Below are positions 1 through 8,978 of a stretch of DNA of 18,387 nt, piece after piece; the stretch's first letter is position 1; each line of letters opens with the position of its first letter. The position numbers and the translations under genes are program-made. Under the pieces are notes generated by a model. The model was not told the origin of the DNA and did not search any database. It saw only the letters and a program-made list of their open reading frames with translations. The stretch is from DATKLX01 sp035542155 (GTDB lineage: Bacteria; Chloroflexota; Anaerolineae; Anaerolineales; Anaerolineaceae): assembly GCA_035542155.1 (NCBI GenBank), contig DATKLX010000065.1, positions 1-18,387 on the forward strand, written 5' to 3'.

Positions 1-548
1 TGTTCAGCGGCAAGACTGATGAACTGATCCGGCGTTTGCGGCGAGCGACGATTGCGCGTCAGAAGGTTCAGGTTTTCAAGCCAGAGATCGACAACCGCTA
101 TTCGGTCCAGAAGGTCACGTCCCACGCCGGAAGCGTTTACGACGCAATTCCTATCCAGCGCGCCACGGACATTCTCAGGCTGCTGGACGACGATACCACC
201 GTCATAGGAATCGATGAAGCTCAATTTTTCGACGACGGCATCATCCCCGTCGTTCAGGAGCTGGCCGAGCGCGGGCTGCGCGTGCTGGTCGCCGGCCTCG
301 ATACCGATTTTCGCGGGGCGCCGTTTGGCTGTATGCCCATTCTCCTGGCAATCGCTGAGCGGGTGGACAAGCTTCAGGCGATCTGCATGGTCTGCAGTGA
401 GCCAGCCACCCGGACCCAACGGCTGATCAACGGCAAGCCAGCCGATTACAATGAGCCAATCGTTGTAGTCGGGGCCTCCGAAATGTACGAAGCGCGCTGC
501 CGCGACCATCATCAGGTTCCTCATGATCAGGAGAAGGGCGATGCGTGA
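1..548 (+). CDS. tdk: Thymidine kinase, type II (5' end outside window)
   Basis: The enzyme phosphorylates thymidine to dTMP with ATP in cytosolic pyrimidine salvage. The gene enters from the left edge; the first whole codon is at position 3 and reads FSGKTDEL, the end of the P-loop (family form GxMFSGKT), so only about 20 residues are missing. An internal TTG at 36 is open but would delete the P-loop, so it is not the start. IDEAQFF (codons near 207-227) is the Walker B and catalytic Glu segment of this family. A structural zinc site is visible as CMVC (384-395) and a later C-R-D-H-H (498-512). The stop at 546-548 overlaps the start of hpt by 8 bases, so the two are probably translationally coupled. 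The zinc ligands and DEAQFF separate it from the unrelated herpesvirus-type kinases. Confidence 0.95.
   Translation, partial: FSGKTDELIRRLRRATIARQKVQVFKPEIDNRYSVQKVTSHAGSVYDAIPIQRATDILRLLDDDTTVIGIDEAQFFDDGIIPVVQELAERGLRVLVAGLDTDFRGAPFGCMPILLAIAERVDKLQAICMVCSEPATRTQRLINGKPADYNEPIVVVGASEMYEARCRDHHQVPHDQEKGDA
529..533 (+). promoter_or_regulatory. Ribosome binding site deciding the hpt start
   Basis: AGGAG lies 7 bases before ATG 541. An earlier in-frame ATG at 523 has no such site and would add six basic residues, so 541 is taken as the start. Confidence 0.75.
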
Positions 549-1098
549 TTACCATGAATTCCTGGCCGATGTGCTGATTTCTGAGGAAGAACTTCACGTG
601 CGGATCGCCGAGATAGGGGCCCAGATCAGCCGCGATTACGCTGGCATGGATCTGCTCTTGATCTGTATCCTGCGCGGCGGGGTCATGTTCCTCAGCGACC
701 TGATGCGCGAGATCACCATTCCCCACGCGATCGAGTTTATGGCTGTTTCCTCTTACGGGGTGGGCAACCGTAAAACAACCGGCCAGGTGCGGATCACCCT
801 GGACTTGAATACCTCCGTCACAGACCGCAACGTGCTCCTCGTAGAAGACATCATCGACAGTGGGCGGACGATCGCTTCGGTGATTGAAATGCTCGAGACG
901 CGTAAGCCGAGGAGCCTCTGCGTGTGCACTCTCCTGGATAAAGCCGAACGCAGGGAAGTACACGTCCCCATTCGCTACACCGGATTTATCATCCCCGACC
1001 GTTTCGTGTTTGGCTATGGCCTGGACATCGACGAGTATTACCGGAACCTGCCCTTTATCGGCGTGGTCGATCTGGACCGGTACGTGGTGGAGGAGTGA
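541..1098 (+). CDS. hpt: Hypoxanthine phosphoribosyltransferase
   Basis: This cytosolic purine salvage enzyme transfers hypoxanthine (often also guanine) to PRPP to give IMP or GMP. The 185-residue product has the usual bacterial length. The PRPP-binding loop VLLVEDIIDSGRT is at about residues 98-110, ILRGG near 43-47 forms the cis-peptide and pyrophosphate contact, and LLDK at 131-134 plus FVFGYGLDIDEYYRN at 155-169 are the base-recognition and C-terminal signatures. The start at 541 is chosen because of a well-spaced AGGAG. It overlaps the end of tdk, and its TGA overlaps the GTG at 1095 that opens the next reading frame, so tdk, hpt and the nucleotidyltransferase look like one mRNA. The family is certain; the exact base preference cannot be read from sequence. 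Confidence 0.95.
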   Translation: MRDYHEFLADVLISEEELHVRIAEIGAQISRDYAGMDLLLICILRGGVMFLSDLMREITIPHAIEFMAVSSYGVGNRKTTGQVRITLDLNTSVTDRNVLLVEDIIDSGRTIASVIEMLETRKPRSLCVCTLLDKAERREVHVPIRYTGFIIPDRFVFGYGLDIDEYYRNLPFIGVVDLDRYVVEE

Positions 1099-2762
1099 TA
1101 TTTCGCATTTTCAGCTCCGTCCAATATCCTGCTTATGCCGGTCGCTGGATCGCCGGATTGGGGGAGCGGGTAGTTGCGCAAGGCGGCAGCCCAGATCAGG
1201 CCCTTGCCTCAGCGCAATCGATCCGGTATAAAGAAAGACCGTGGATTGCATACGTGAGCACCCAAAATTCCTTAATTTTTCCCGAGATTTTTGAGTCTAT
1301 CCGCGCAGCCGTTCCGCAGGGGAGTAATTTTTATCTGGTTGGAGGGGCGGTCCGGGATGCCCTGTTGGGAAAGGAAGCTCACGACCTGGATTTCTCTTCC
1401 CCTTCCGATCCCACCCCCATTGCTAAAGAAATCGCCAACGGGTTTAAAGGCGCCTTCTTCTCGCTGGATGACGAGCGCAGCACGGTCCGCGTCCTGTACA
1501 CCCCTCCGTTGGGGGAACGCTATTCGATCGATTTTACCCGTTTCCGCGGCGAGGACCTGGAAGCGGACCTCCGAGGGCGGGACTTCACGATCAACGCGAT
1601 CGCAATTGACACCCGCGAGCCGCAGATCCTCCTGGACCCGCTGGGCGGCTACGCCGATCTGCGCGCCGGCCTGCTCCGTGGCTGTGCTCCCACTTCATTC
1701 AGTGATGATCCCCTGCGCATCCTGCGCGGGATCCGCCTCGCGGCAAGCCTGGATTTCCACATTTTGCCCGAAACCCGCCAGGCCATGCTTGGCGCGTCTC
1801 CTGGACTGGAAAGGGTTTCAGCGGAACGGAAGCGCGATGAGCTCTTTCGTATCCTGGATGGCCCCAGGCCAGCTCAGGCGATCCAGGCGCTCGACTGGCT
1901 GGAAGCTCTGCCATACCTGCTACCTGAGCTGAATTACCTGAAAGGGGTCACCCAATCGCCGCCGCACACTCTGGACGTCTGGCATCACACGCTGACCGTG
2001 CTGGGATTTCTGCACGACCTGCTGGCGGCAATAGCCGGGGTTCCAGATAGTTCCGGGCAGAAAAACCCCTGGATCTTGCAGTCCGTGGAAAAATTGGAAA
2101 AATACCGCCAGGAGTTGGTTGCCCATTTCGCCGAAAGGTTAAACCCGAACCGTTCGTTGGCTGGCGTGCTCGCTCTGGCGACACTGTACCACGATATCGC
2201 CAAGCCGGCAACACGCGAGGAGGATGCGAACGGACGAATCCAGAACCTGGGCCACGAAAAATTGGGAGCCGAAGCGGCGGCAATGCGCGCCCAGGCTTTG
2301 CAGCTCAGCAATATCGAGTGCGAGCGGCTTCGCAAGATCGTTCGCCACCACATGCACGTCCATTCTCTGATTCAAACCGGGAGTATCCCAACCCGCCGGG
2401 CCGCGCACCGATTCTTCCGGAATACCGGTGATGCCGGGATTGATATCATCATCCTTACCCTTGCCGATGTACTCGGCACCTATGGCGCAACGCTCACCTG
2501 GCCGGTCTGGAATGCCTACTTGGAAACCGGTCTCGAGTTGATGAAGATGTGGTGGGAGGAGCCGCGCGAGCTGATTCTTCCCAAAGGGATCCTCAACGGC
2601 CACGATCTGCAAAAAGACCTCAAGATGGCTCCCGGTCCCTGGATGAGTCTCCTGCTCGACGCGCTCCGCGAGGCTGAGGCAGTGGGGACTATCCACAATC
2701 GTGAAGAAGCCCTGGAATTCAGCAGAAGATGGTTGAAGTCCAACCCGGTGCGAGAACCTTGA
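1095..2762 (+). CDS. cca: CCA-adding type tRNA nucleotidyltransferase with HD domain
   Basis: This class II nucleotidyltransferase is expected to build or repair the 3' CCA end of tRNA. In 555-residue numbering, LVGGAVRDALLG (81-92) with HDLD (96-99) forms the metal-binding nucleotidyl-transfer site, GRDFTINAIA (161-170) is the conserved fold motif, DDPLRILRG (204-212) and ERKRDEL (244-250) are the neck motifs for ATP/CTP selection, and an HD phosphohydrolase-like domain follows (HH at 297-298, LYHDIAKP around H366-D367). The frame opens with GTG 1095 inside the hpt stop (GTGA). That start gives about 53 extra residues before the usual N-terminus, and a second in-frame GTG at 1254 (VSTQNS...) would give a family-like start, but it has no clear ribosome binding site. 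CC-adding, A-adding or poly(A) polymerase activity cannot be ruled out. Confidence 0.85.
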   Translation: MIFRIFSSVQYPAYAGRWIAGLGERVVAQGGSPDQALASAQSIRYKERPWIAYVSTQNSLIFPEIFESIRAAVPQGSNFYLVGGAVRDALLGKEAHDLDFSSPSDPTPIAKEIANGFKGAFFSLDDERSTVRVLYTPPLGERYSIDFTRFRGEDLEADLRGRDFTINAIAIDTREPQILLDPLGGYADLRAGLLRGCAPTSFSDDPLRILRGIRLAASLDFHILPETRQAMLGASPGLERVSAERKRDELFRILDGPRPAQAIQALDWLEALPYLLPELNYLKGVTQSPPHTLDVWHHTLTVLGFLHDLLAAIAGVPDSSGQKNPWILQSVEKLEKYRQELVAHFAERLNPNRSLAGVLALATLYHDIAKPATREEDANGRIQNLGHEKLGAEAAAMRAQALQLSNIECERLRKIVRHHMHVHSLIQTGSIPTRRAAHRFFRNTGDAGIDIIILTLADVLGTYGATLTWPVWNAYLETGLELMKMWWEEPRELILPKGILNGHDLQKDLKMAPGPWMSLLLDALREAEAVGTIHNREEALEFSRRWLKSNPVREP

Positions 2763-2770
2763 TCATCAAG

Positions 2771-2802
2771 AAAAAAGCGACCCGGCCGGCTGCCGGAGCG
2801 CT
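2771..2802 (-). terminator. Intrinsic terminator of the receiver/zinc-protein unit
   Basis: Read on the minus strand, AGCG-ct-CCGGC-agccg-GCCGG-gt-CGCT folds into a two-part stem with a small symmetric internal loop and runs straight into six T. It begins about 45 bases after the zinc-protein stop. On the plus strand the same hairpin has no T tract, so it is a weaker candidate for ending the tdk-hpt-cca transcript. Confidence 0.8.
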
Positions 2803-2847
2803 ACGTGAGCTGGTAGATGCCATTCAATCAGGGCGGTGTGATGGCGG

Positions 2848-3144
2848 TCAGGGATACAACTCGTCGAGCTCAGGCTCGTAGAAGCAGCGGCATCCGTGGG
2901 GGTGAGAGCAGCCTTCGACCGGTAGGCCGGGAACTGCATCTTTTTCGTATGCACCACGCATCTCATAACAAACCGGGCAAGAATCTGAGCACACCGCGAT
3001 TTTCACCAGGCGCACCCGGGGGTTGACCTGATAGCGTTTGAGCGCCACGGCTGTCGCTGAATAGATACTGAGATCGGCCTGGCAGTTGTTGCAGACCAGG
3101 GCTGTATCGGGTGATTGGGTTGAACAGCGAGTACAGGTTTGCAC
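2848..3144 (-). CDS. Small protein with two predicted zinc-binding modules, function unknown
   Basis: The product is 98 residues, with no signal peptide or membrane segment. The N-terminus is a rubredoxin-like zinc ribbon, C4-x2-C7 and C18-x2-C21. A second cysteine/histidine cluster follows: C56-P-V-C59, then VEGCSHPHGCRCFY with C79, H81, H83, C85 and C87. Proteins of this layout, starting MQTCTRC and ending near LDELYP, are familiar to me from Anaerolineae, but I know of no assigned function. The second module resembles the CPxC...HPxCRC segment at the end of phage Mu F-type head morphogenesis proteins; this is a similarity of pattern only. The frame opens at GTG 3195, but GTG 3144 is preferred because GAGGGAG lies 8 bases before it. 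It follows the response regulator by 91 bases on the same strand and shares its terminator. Confidence 0.7.
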   Translation of the reverse strand: MQTCTRCSTQSPDTALVCNNCQADLSIYSATAVALKRYQVNPRVRLVKIAVCSDSCPVCYEMRGAYEKDAVPGLPVEGCSHPHGCRCFYEPELDELYP

Positions 3145-3152
3145 AATACCAT

Positions 3153-3160
3153 CTCCCTCA
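3153..3160 (-). promoter_or_regulatory. Ribosome binding site deciding the zinc-protein start
   Basis: On the minus strand TGAGGGAG sits 8 bases upstream of GTG 3144. It favours a 98-residue product over the 115-residue reading from GTG 3195. Confidence 0.65.
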
Positions 3161-3235
3161 GAGAATATCTCTACATCAATTGTAGTCGATTTCACGGGGT
3201 CGGAGGAACAGATCTGACTGAATATTTTTATGGAT

Positions 3236-3619
3236 TTATTCGACGAGAGCGTACTGGTCCACCCGGGCTCTGCGGACCAGTGTATTCAGGTGAGCCATTA
3301 AGACACCACTGGGAACCGGCTTAATCAGGTAATCATCCGCCCCGGCATCCAAAGCACGGGCAACCATACCAGGCGAATCGAGCGCCGAGAGGATCAGAAT
3401 TGGGGTATTACTGAAATCGCGGATATATTTACAGACCTTCCACCCATCCATTTCAGGCATCATTAAGTCAAGAATGATCACGTCTGGATCGTACTGGTGA
3501 GCCAGGGTGATGCCGTCTTTACCTGAATTAGCCGTATAAACTTCGGATGCTGCTGCTTGCAATATCAATTTCAACAATTCCGTCATGGCTGGGTCGTCAT
3601 CAATGACCAGGATCTTCAT
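3236..3619 (-). CDS. Single-domain response regulator (CheY-like receiver)
   Basis: The 127-residue product is a receiver domain with no attached DNA-binding or enzymatic output. Visible landmarks are the acidic cluster D7-D8-D9 after MKILVI, the phosphoacceptor D51 in ILDLMMPEMDGW, the switch residue S78 in LILSAL, and K100 in DDYLIKPV. It should accept phosphate from a histidine kinase and act by protein-protein contact or as a relay. No kinase gene lies in the window. The start at ATG 3619 has GGAGG four bases upstream; a longer frame to 3673 lacks such a site. The zinc-protein gene follows downstream on the same strand, and ppdK is divergent. I did not find a convincing promoter for it. 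An isolated PleD- or Spo0F-like role is possible but not shown. Confidence 0.9.
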   Translation of the reverse strand: MKILVIDDDPAMTELLKLILQAAASEVYTANSGKDGITLAHQYDPDVIILDLMMPEMDGWKVCKYIRDFSNTPILILSALDSPGMVARALDAGADDYLIKPVPSGVLMAHLNTLVRRARVDQYALVE

Positions 3620-3981
3620 TGAGCCTCCGAATTGATACACTCGCACATTGAATTGTGTTACACTATTATCCACCCGTCCCCCAGCGATTTACCTTGCAAC
3701 CTCTTTACAATCCACTTTGGGCGTTTATACACATTTCACATGAATTTAACCCCCTGACCTCCGCTCCGTTATTGCCTCAACCCCTGATTCACACATTCCT
3801 CTCCCGGTTTATCCGTTAATCAGCTCTTCACTGTCTTTTCCTGTTTACTGCTCTCTTTTCCCATTTTGATTGGCGAAAAAACCCCTTTGTGATAGAATAT
3901 TCACTTTGGAAATCCATACTCGATCATAACCCAAGCAGGGTTCTTGAATTCTTGGACTGCCAATTTTCTTAGGAGGAAGGC
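3620..3981. other. Divergent intergenic region, response regulator / ppdK
   Basis: These 362 bases contain no gene. Roughly 3735-3870 is strongly pyrimidine-rich on the plus strand, with many short C/T runs. The ppdK promoter lies at 3870-3898. The expected ppdK leader from about 3905 to 3981 has only weak inverted repeats (for example AACCC-aagca-GGGTT) and a strong AGGAGG before the start codon. On the minus side I see no promoter that fits well before the response regulator. Confidence 0.6.
3870..3898 (+). promoter_or_regulatory. Promoter for ppdK (sigma-70/SigA type)
   Basis: TTGGCG at 3870-3875, a 17-base spacer and TAGAAT at 3893-3898 make a good housekeeping promoter. Transcription would start near 3905, leaving a leader of about 77 bases. 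Confidence 0.6.
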
Positions 3982-6750
<2,769 letters not shown>

Positions 6751-6786
6751 AACATGATCTCCCCAGGCATACCCTGGGAATTCAAT

Positions 6787-6823
6787 CACAAGGTTTTGGC
6801 AGGGACTCTGCCAAAACCTTGTG
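6787..6823 (+). terminator. Strong hairpin after ppdK
   Basis: A perfect 16-base stem (CACAAGGTTTTGGCAG and its complement) closes a five-base GGACT loop 37 bases after the ppdK stop. It lacks a clear T tract (cgttctcc follows), so it may be an imperfect terminator or an mRNA 3' stabiliser. A smaller hairpin, CCCAGG-catac-CCTGGG, lies just before it at 6762-6778. Confidence 0.6.
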
Positions 6824-6888
6824 CGTTCTCCAGAAATGAAAAGTACCCGAATGGGCCATTTAGAAGCCAAAAGACATTGGGAGAATTT

Positions 6889-6897
6889 TGGTATAAT
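6889..6897 (+). promoter_or_regulatory. Extended -10 promoter for the PDH operon
   Basis: TGG followed by a perfect TATAAT (6892-6897) is an extended -10 element. No good -35 hexamer lies at the expected distance, which is usual for this class. Transcription would start near 6904, giving a leader of about 110 bases before pdhA. Confidence 0.65.
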
Positions 6898-6906
6898 TGA
6901 ATTACT

Positions 6907-6936
6907 ATTTGCACCATCCACGTGATTGATGCAAAT
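6907..6936 (+). repeat. Inverted repeat in the pdhA leader (possible operator)
   Basis: ATTTGCA (6907-6913) and TGCAAAT (6930-6936) are exact inverted copies, 16 bases apart, with the palindrome CACGTG near the centre (6919-6924). It starts just after the predicted transcription start. It could be a protein-binding site or an RNA stem; the RNA stem would compete with a small TTGAT-gcaa-ATCAA hairpin at 6926-6939. Confidence 0.4.
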
Positions 6937-6957
6937 CAAGATGCCTTTGTGAACGAT

Positions 6958-6982
6958 ACCGGGATCATCCCGGTCTTGTTTT
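6958..6982 (+). terminator. Terminator-like hairpin in the pdhA leader (candidate attenuator)
   Basis: ACCGGGAT and ATCCCGGT are inverted copies separated by one base, so the usable stem is about 5-6 GC-rich pairs. TCTTGTTTTA follows directly. It lies between the extended -10 promoter and the pdhA ribosome binding site (AGGAGGG at 6998-7004), so if it works as a terminator it would reduce transcription into pdhABC. Confidence 0.5.
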
Positions 6983-7013
6983 ATGTGACAAACCAACAGG
7001 AGGGACTCCAAGA

Positions 7014-7979
7014 ATGGAGAAACAGGAATACCTGGATCTTTACCGACAAATGGTGGTCATCCGGCGGCTGGAAGAGCGAGCTGCCGAGCTATACCAACAA
7101 GGTAAAATTGGGGGGTTCTTACATCTATATATCGGCCAGGAGGCAGTCAGCACTGGTTTGATTTCGGCGCGCGAGCCTCAGGATCGAGTGATCACCGCTT
7201 ACCGCGACCACGGCGTCGCGATTAACTGCGGGATCCCGGTCAACATGGTAATGGCTGAATTGCTGGGAAAATCGACCGGGACCTCAAAGGGTAAGGGGGG
7301 ATCGATGCACATGGCCGACGTTAGCAGGAACTATTTTGGCGGGCACGCTGTGGTCGGCGCGCACCTGCCGCTGGCAGCCGGACTGGCCCTGGGGGACCAA
7401 TACCAGCATAACGATGCAGTGACAATTTGCATGTTTGGCGATGGCGCCACCAATATCGGCTTCTTCCACGAGGCGCTGAATCTTTCTAAAGTATGGAACC
7501 TGCCCGTCCTGTGGGTGTGCGAGAACAACCTCTATGGGATGGGCACCGCGGTCGACCGTGCATCTGCGGTTCACGAAATCCGCCAGAAAGCCTGCGGTTA
7601 TAACATACCCAGCTCGTGCGTGGATGGAATGAACGTCATGGAAGTGCGCGAGGCGACCGAAAAGATTCTGGCGGATATTCGCAGCGGGAAGGGACCGTAT
7701 TTCCTCGAAGCGGAGACCTACCGCTACCGCGGTCACTCCATGGGAGATCCGGAGCGCTACCGCAAGGCCGAGGAGATTCACCATTACCAGGAGAGCGATC
7801 CGATTGGCATTTACCGGAATTTCCTGCTCGGGTTGGACTCCATTACCAAAGAGGATCTGAACCATATCGATGACCAGGCGTTACAAGAGGTTGAGAAGGC
7901 GGTTGAATTTGCCGAATCGAGCCCCGAACCGACCCCAGAGGATTTATTCAAAGATATTTACGTCAGCGAGAGATGCTGA
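7014..7979 (+). CDS. pdhA: Pyruvate dehydrogenase E1 component, alpha subunit
   Basis: This is the thiamine diphosphate-binding half of the E1 decarboxylase, which forms an alpha2-beta2 tetramer with the next gene's product and feeds acetyl groups to the E2 lipoyl arm. Of its 321 residues, the TPP/Mg motif starts at GDGATN (142-147) and closes at ENN (170-172), and RYRGHSMGDPERYR (237-250) is the conserved active-site loop that is phosphorylated in eukaryotic homologues. The start at 7014 has AGGAGGG nine bases upstream. It leads the pdhA-pdhB-pdhC cluster. The family also includes acetoin and branched-chain 2-oxoacid dehydrogenase E1-alpha; adjacency to PPDK and the lack of acetoin genes favour pyruvate, but substrate specificity is inferred. 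No E3 gene is in the window. Confidence 0.88.
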   Translation: MEKQEYLDLYRQMVVIRRLEERAAELYQQGKIGGFLHLYIGQEAVSTGLISAREPQDRVITAYRDHGVAINCGIPVNMVMAELLGKSTGTSKGKGGSMHMADVSRNYFGGHAVVGAHLPLAAGLALGDQYQHNDAVTICMFGDGATNIGFFHEALNLSKVWNLPVLWVCENNLYGMGTAVDRASAVHEIRQKACGYNIPSSCVDGMNVMEVREATEKILADIRSGKGPYFLEAETYRYRGHSMGDPERYRKAEEIHHYQESDPIGIYRNFLLGLDSITKEDLNHIDDQALQEVEKAVEFAESSPEPTPEDLFKDIYVSERC

Positions 7980-8006
7980 TTAGAATGATAAGATAAGGAT
8001 GCGACT

Positions 8007-8978
8007 ATGGCGCGAATAACAATGCGGGAGGCAATTTCCCAGGCGCTCTGGGAAGAGATGGAACTGGATCCTCGCGTATTTATCATGGGGGAAGAAGTTG
8101 GGGTTTGGGGGGGCACCTATGCAGTGACAAAAGGGTTCTACGACCACTTTGGGCCTGAGCGGGTCAAAGATACACCTATTTCGGAGGCAGTGATCATAGG
8201 AGGAGCGATCGGCGCAGCATTAACCGGTCTGCGCCCGATCGCGGAGCTAATGACGATCAACTTTGCCTTTGCCGCGATGGACCACATTGTTAATGAAGCG
8301 GCAAAACTGCACTACATGTTCGGCGGGCAGATGGTACTGCCCATGGTCATCCGGGCAGTCGGTGGCGGCGGGCGCCAGCTTGGAGCCACCCATTCGCAGA
8401 CTCCAGATGCCATTTTCGCCCATTTCCCAGGGTTGAAAGTGGTCTCTCCGGGCACGCCGGCAGACGCCAAGGGCCTGTTGAAGGCGGCCATCCGCTGCGA
8501 TGACCCGGTCTTGTTTATCGAACACGCGACCCTGTACCAGGCCCGGGGTGAAGTGCCTGAGGGCGATTATACGGTCCCAATCGGCAAGTCCATCATCCAG
8601 CGCCCTGGACGCGACGTCACCATCGTCACGTACAGCAAAATGCTCGAGATTTCCACGAAGGCTGCCGATCAGCTCGCCAGGGAGAGTATCGAAGCCGAGA
8701 TTGTGGATTTACGCACCCTGCGGCCCCTGGATATGGAACCAGTGCTGGAGTCCTTTAAGAAGACCAACCGGGCGGTGATCGTTGAAGAGGGCTGGCGCTC
8801 TTACGGTGTGGGCTCTGAAGTGGCCTCACGGATTTACGAAGAGGCCTTTGATTACGTTGATGCTCCGATTCAGCGGGTGGCGCAAAAAGAGGTACCGCTT
8901 CCCTATAACCGCGATCTCGAACAGATGGCGATTCCCAAGCCGGAGGACGTGATTGCTGCGGTGAAGGAGGTGATCTGA
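8007..8978 (+). CDS. pdhB: Pyruvate dehydrogenase E1 component, beta subunit
   Basis: This subunit pairs with E1-alpha to complete the TPP site and provides the contact with E2. The 323-residue length is typical. It opens with MREAISQALWEEM and shows MGEEVGVWGGTY (27-38), DTPISE with the catalytic Glu60 (55-60), the FAFAAMDHIVNEAAK helix (86-100) and the GATHSQ segment around H129. The C-terminal transketolase-like domain follows, with IVDLRTLRPLD and VIVEEG. It starts 28 bases after the pdhA stop with AAGGA upstream, and its TGA shares one base with the ATG of pdhC, so translation is likely coupled. As for pdhA, another 2-oxoacid substrate cannot be excluded. Confidence 0.9.
   Translation: MARITMREAISQALWEEMELDPRVFIMGEEVGVWGGTYAVTKGFYDHFGPERVKDTPISEAVIIGGAIGAALTGLRPIAELMTINFAFAAMDHIVNEAAKLHYMFGGQMVLPMVIRAVGGGGRQLGATHSQTPDAIFAHFPGLKVVSPGTPADAKGLLKAAIRCDDPVLFIEHATLYQARGEVPEGDYTVPIGKSIIQRPGRDVTIVTYSKMLEISTKAADQLARESIEAEIVDLRTLRPLDMEPVLESFKKTNRAVIVEEGWRSYGVGSEVASRIYEEAFDYVDAPIQRVAQKEVPLPYNRDLEQMAIPKPEDVIAAVKEVI

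Noticed and set aside
2139..2696. 185-codon minus-strand frame inside the CCA-enzyme gene
   Set aside because: It is antisense to the HD domain, which is clearly coding on the plus strand; no start signal or domain is seen.
3193..3195. GTG as start of a 115-residue zinc protein
   Set aside because: The downstream GTG at 3144 has a much better ribosome binding site and begins right before the first zinc motif.
6922..7161. 79-codon frame across the pdhA leader and start
   Set aside because: It has no ribosome binding site and runs into pdhA in another frame. As a leader peptide it would not stop before the pdhA start, so it does not fit classical attenuation.
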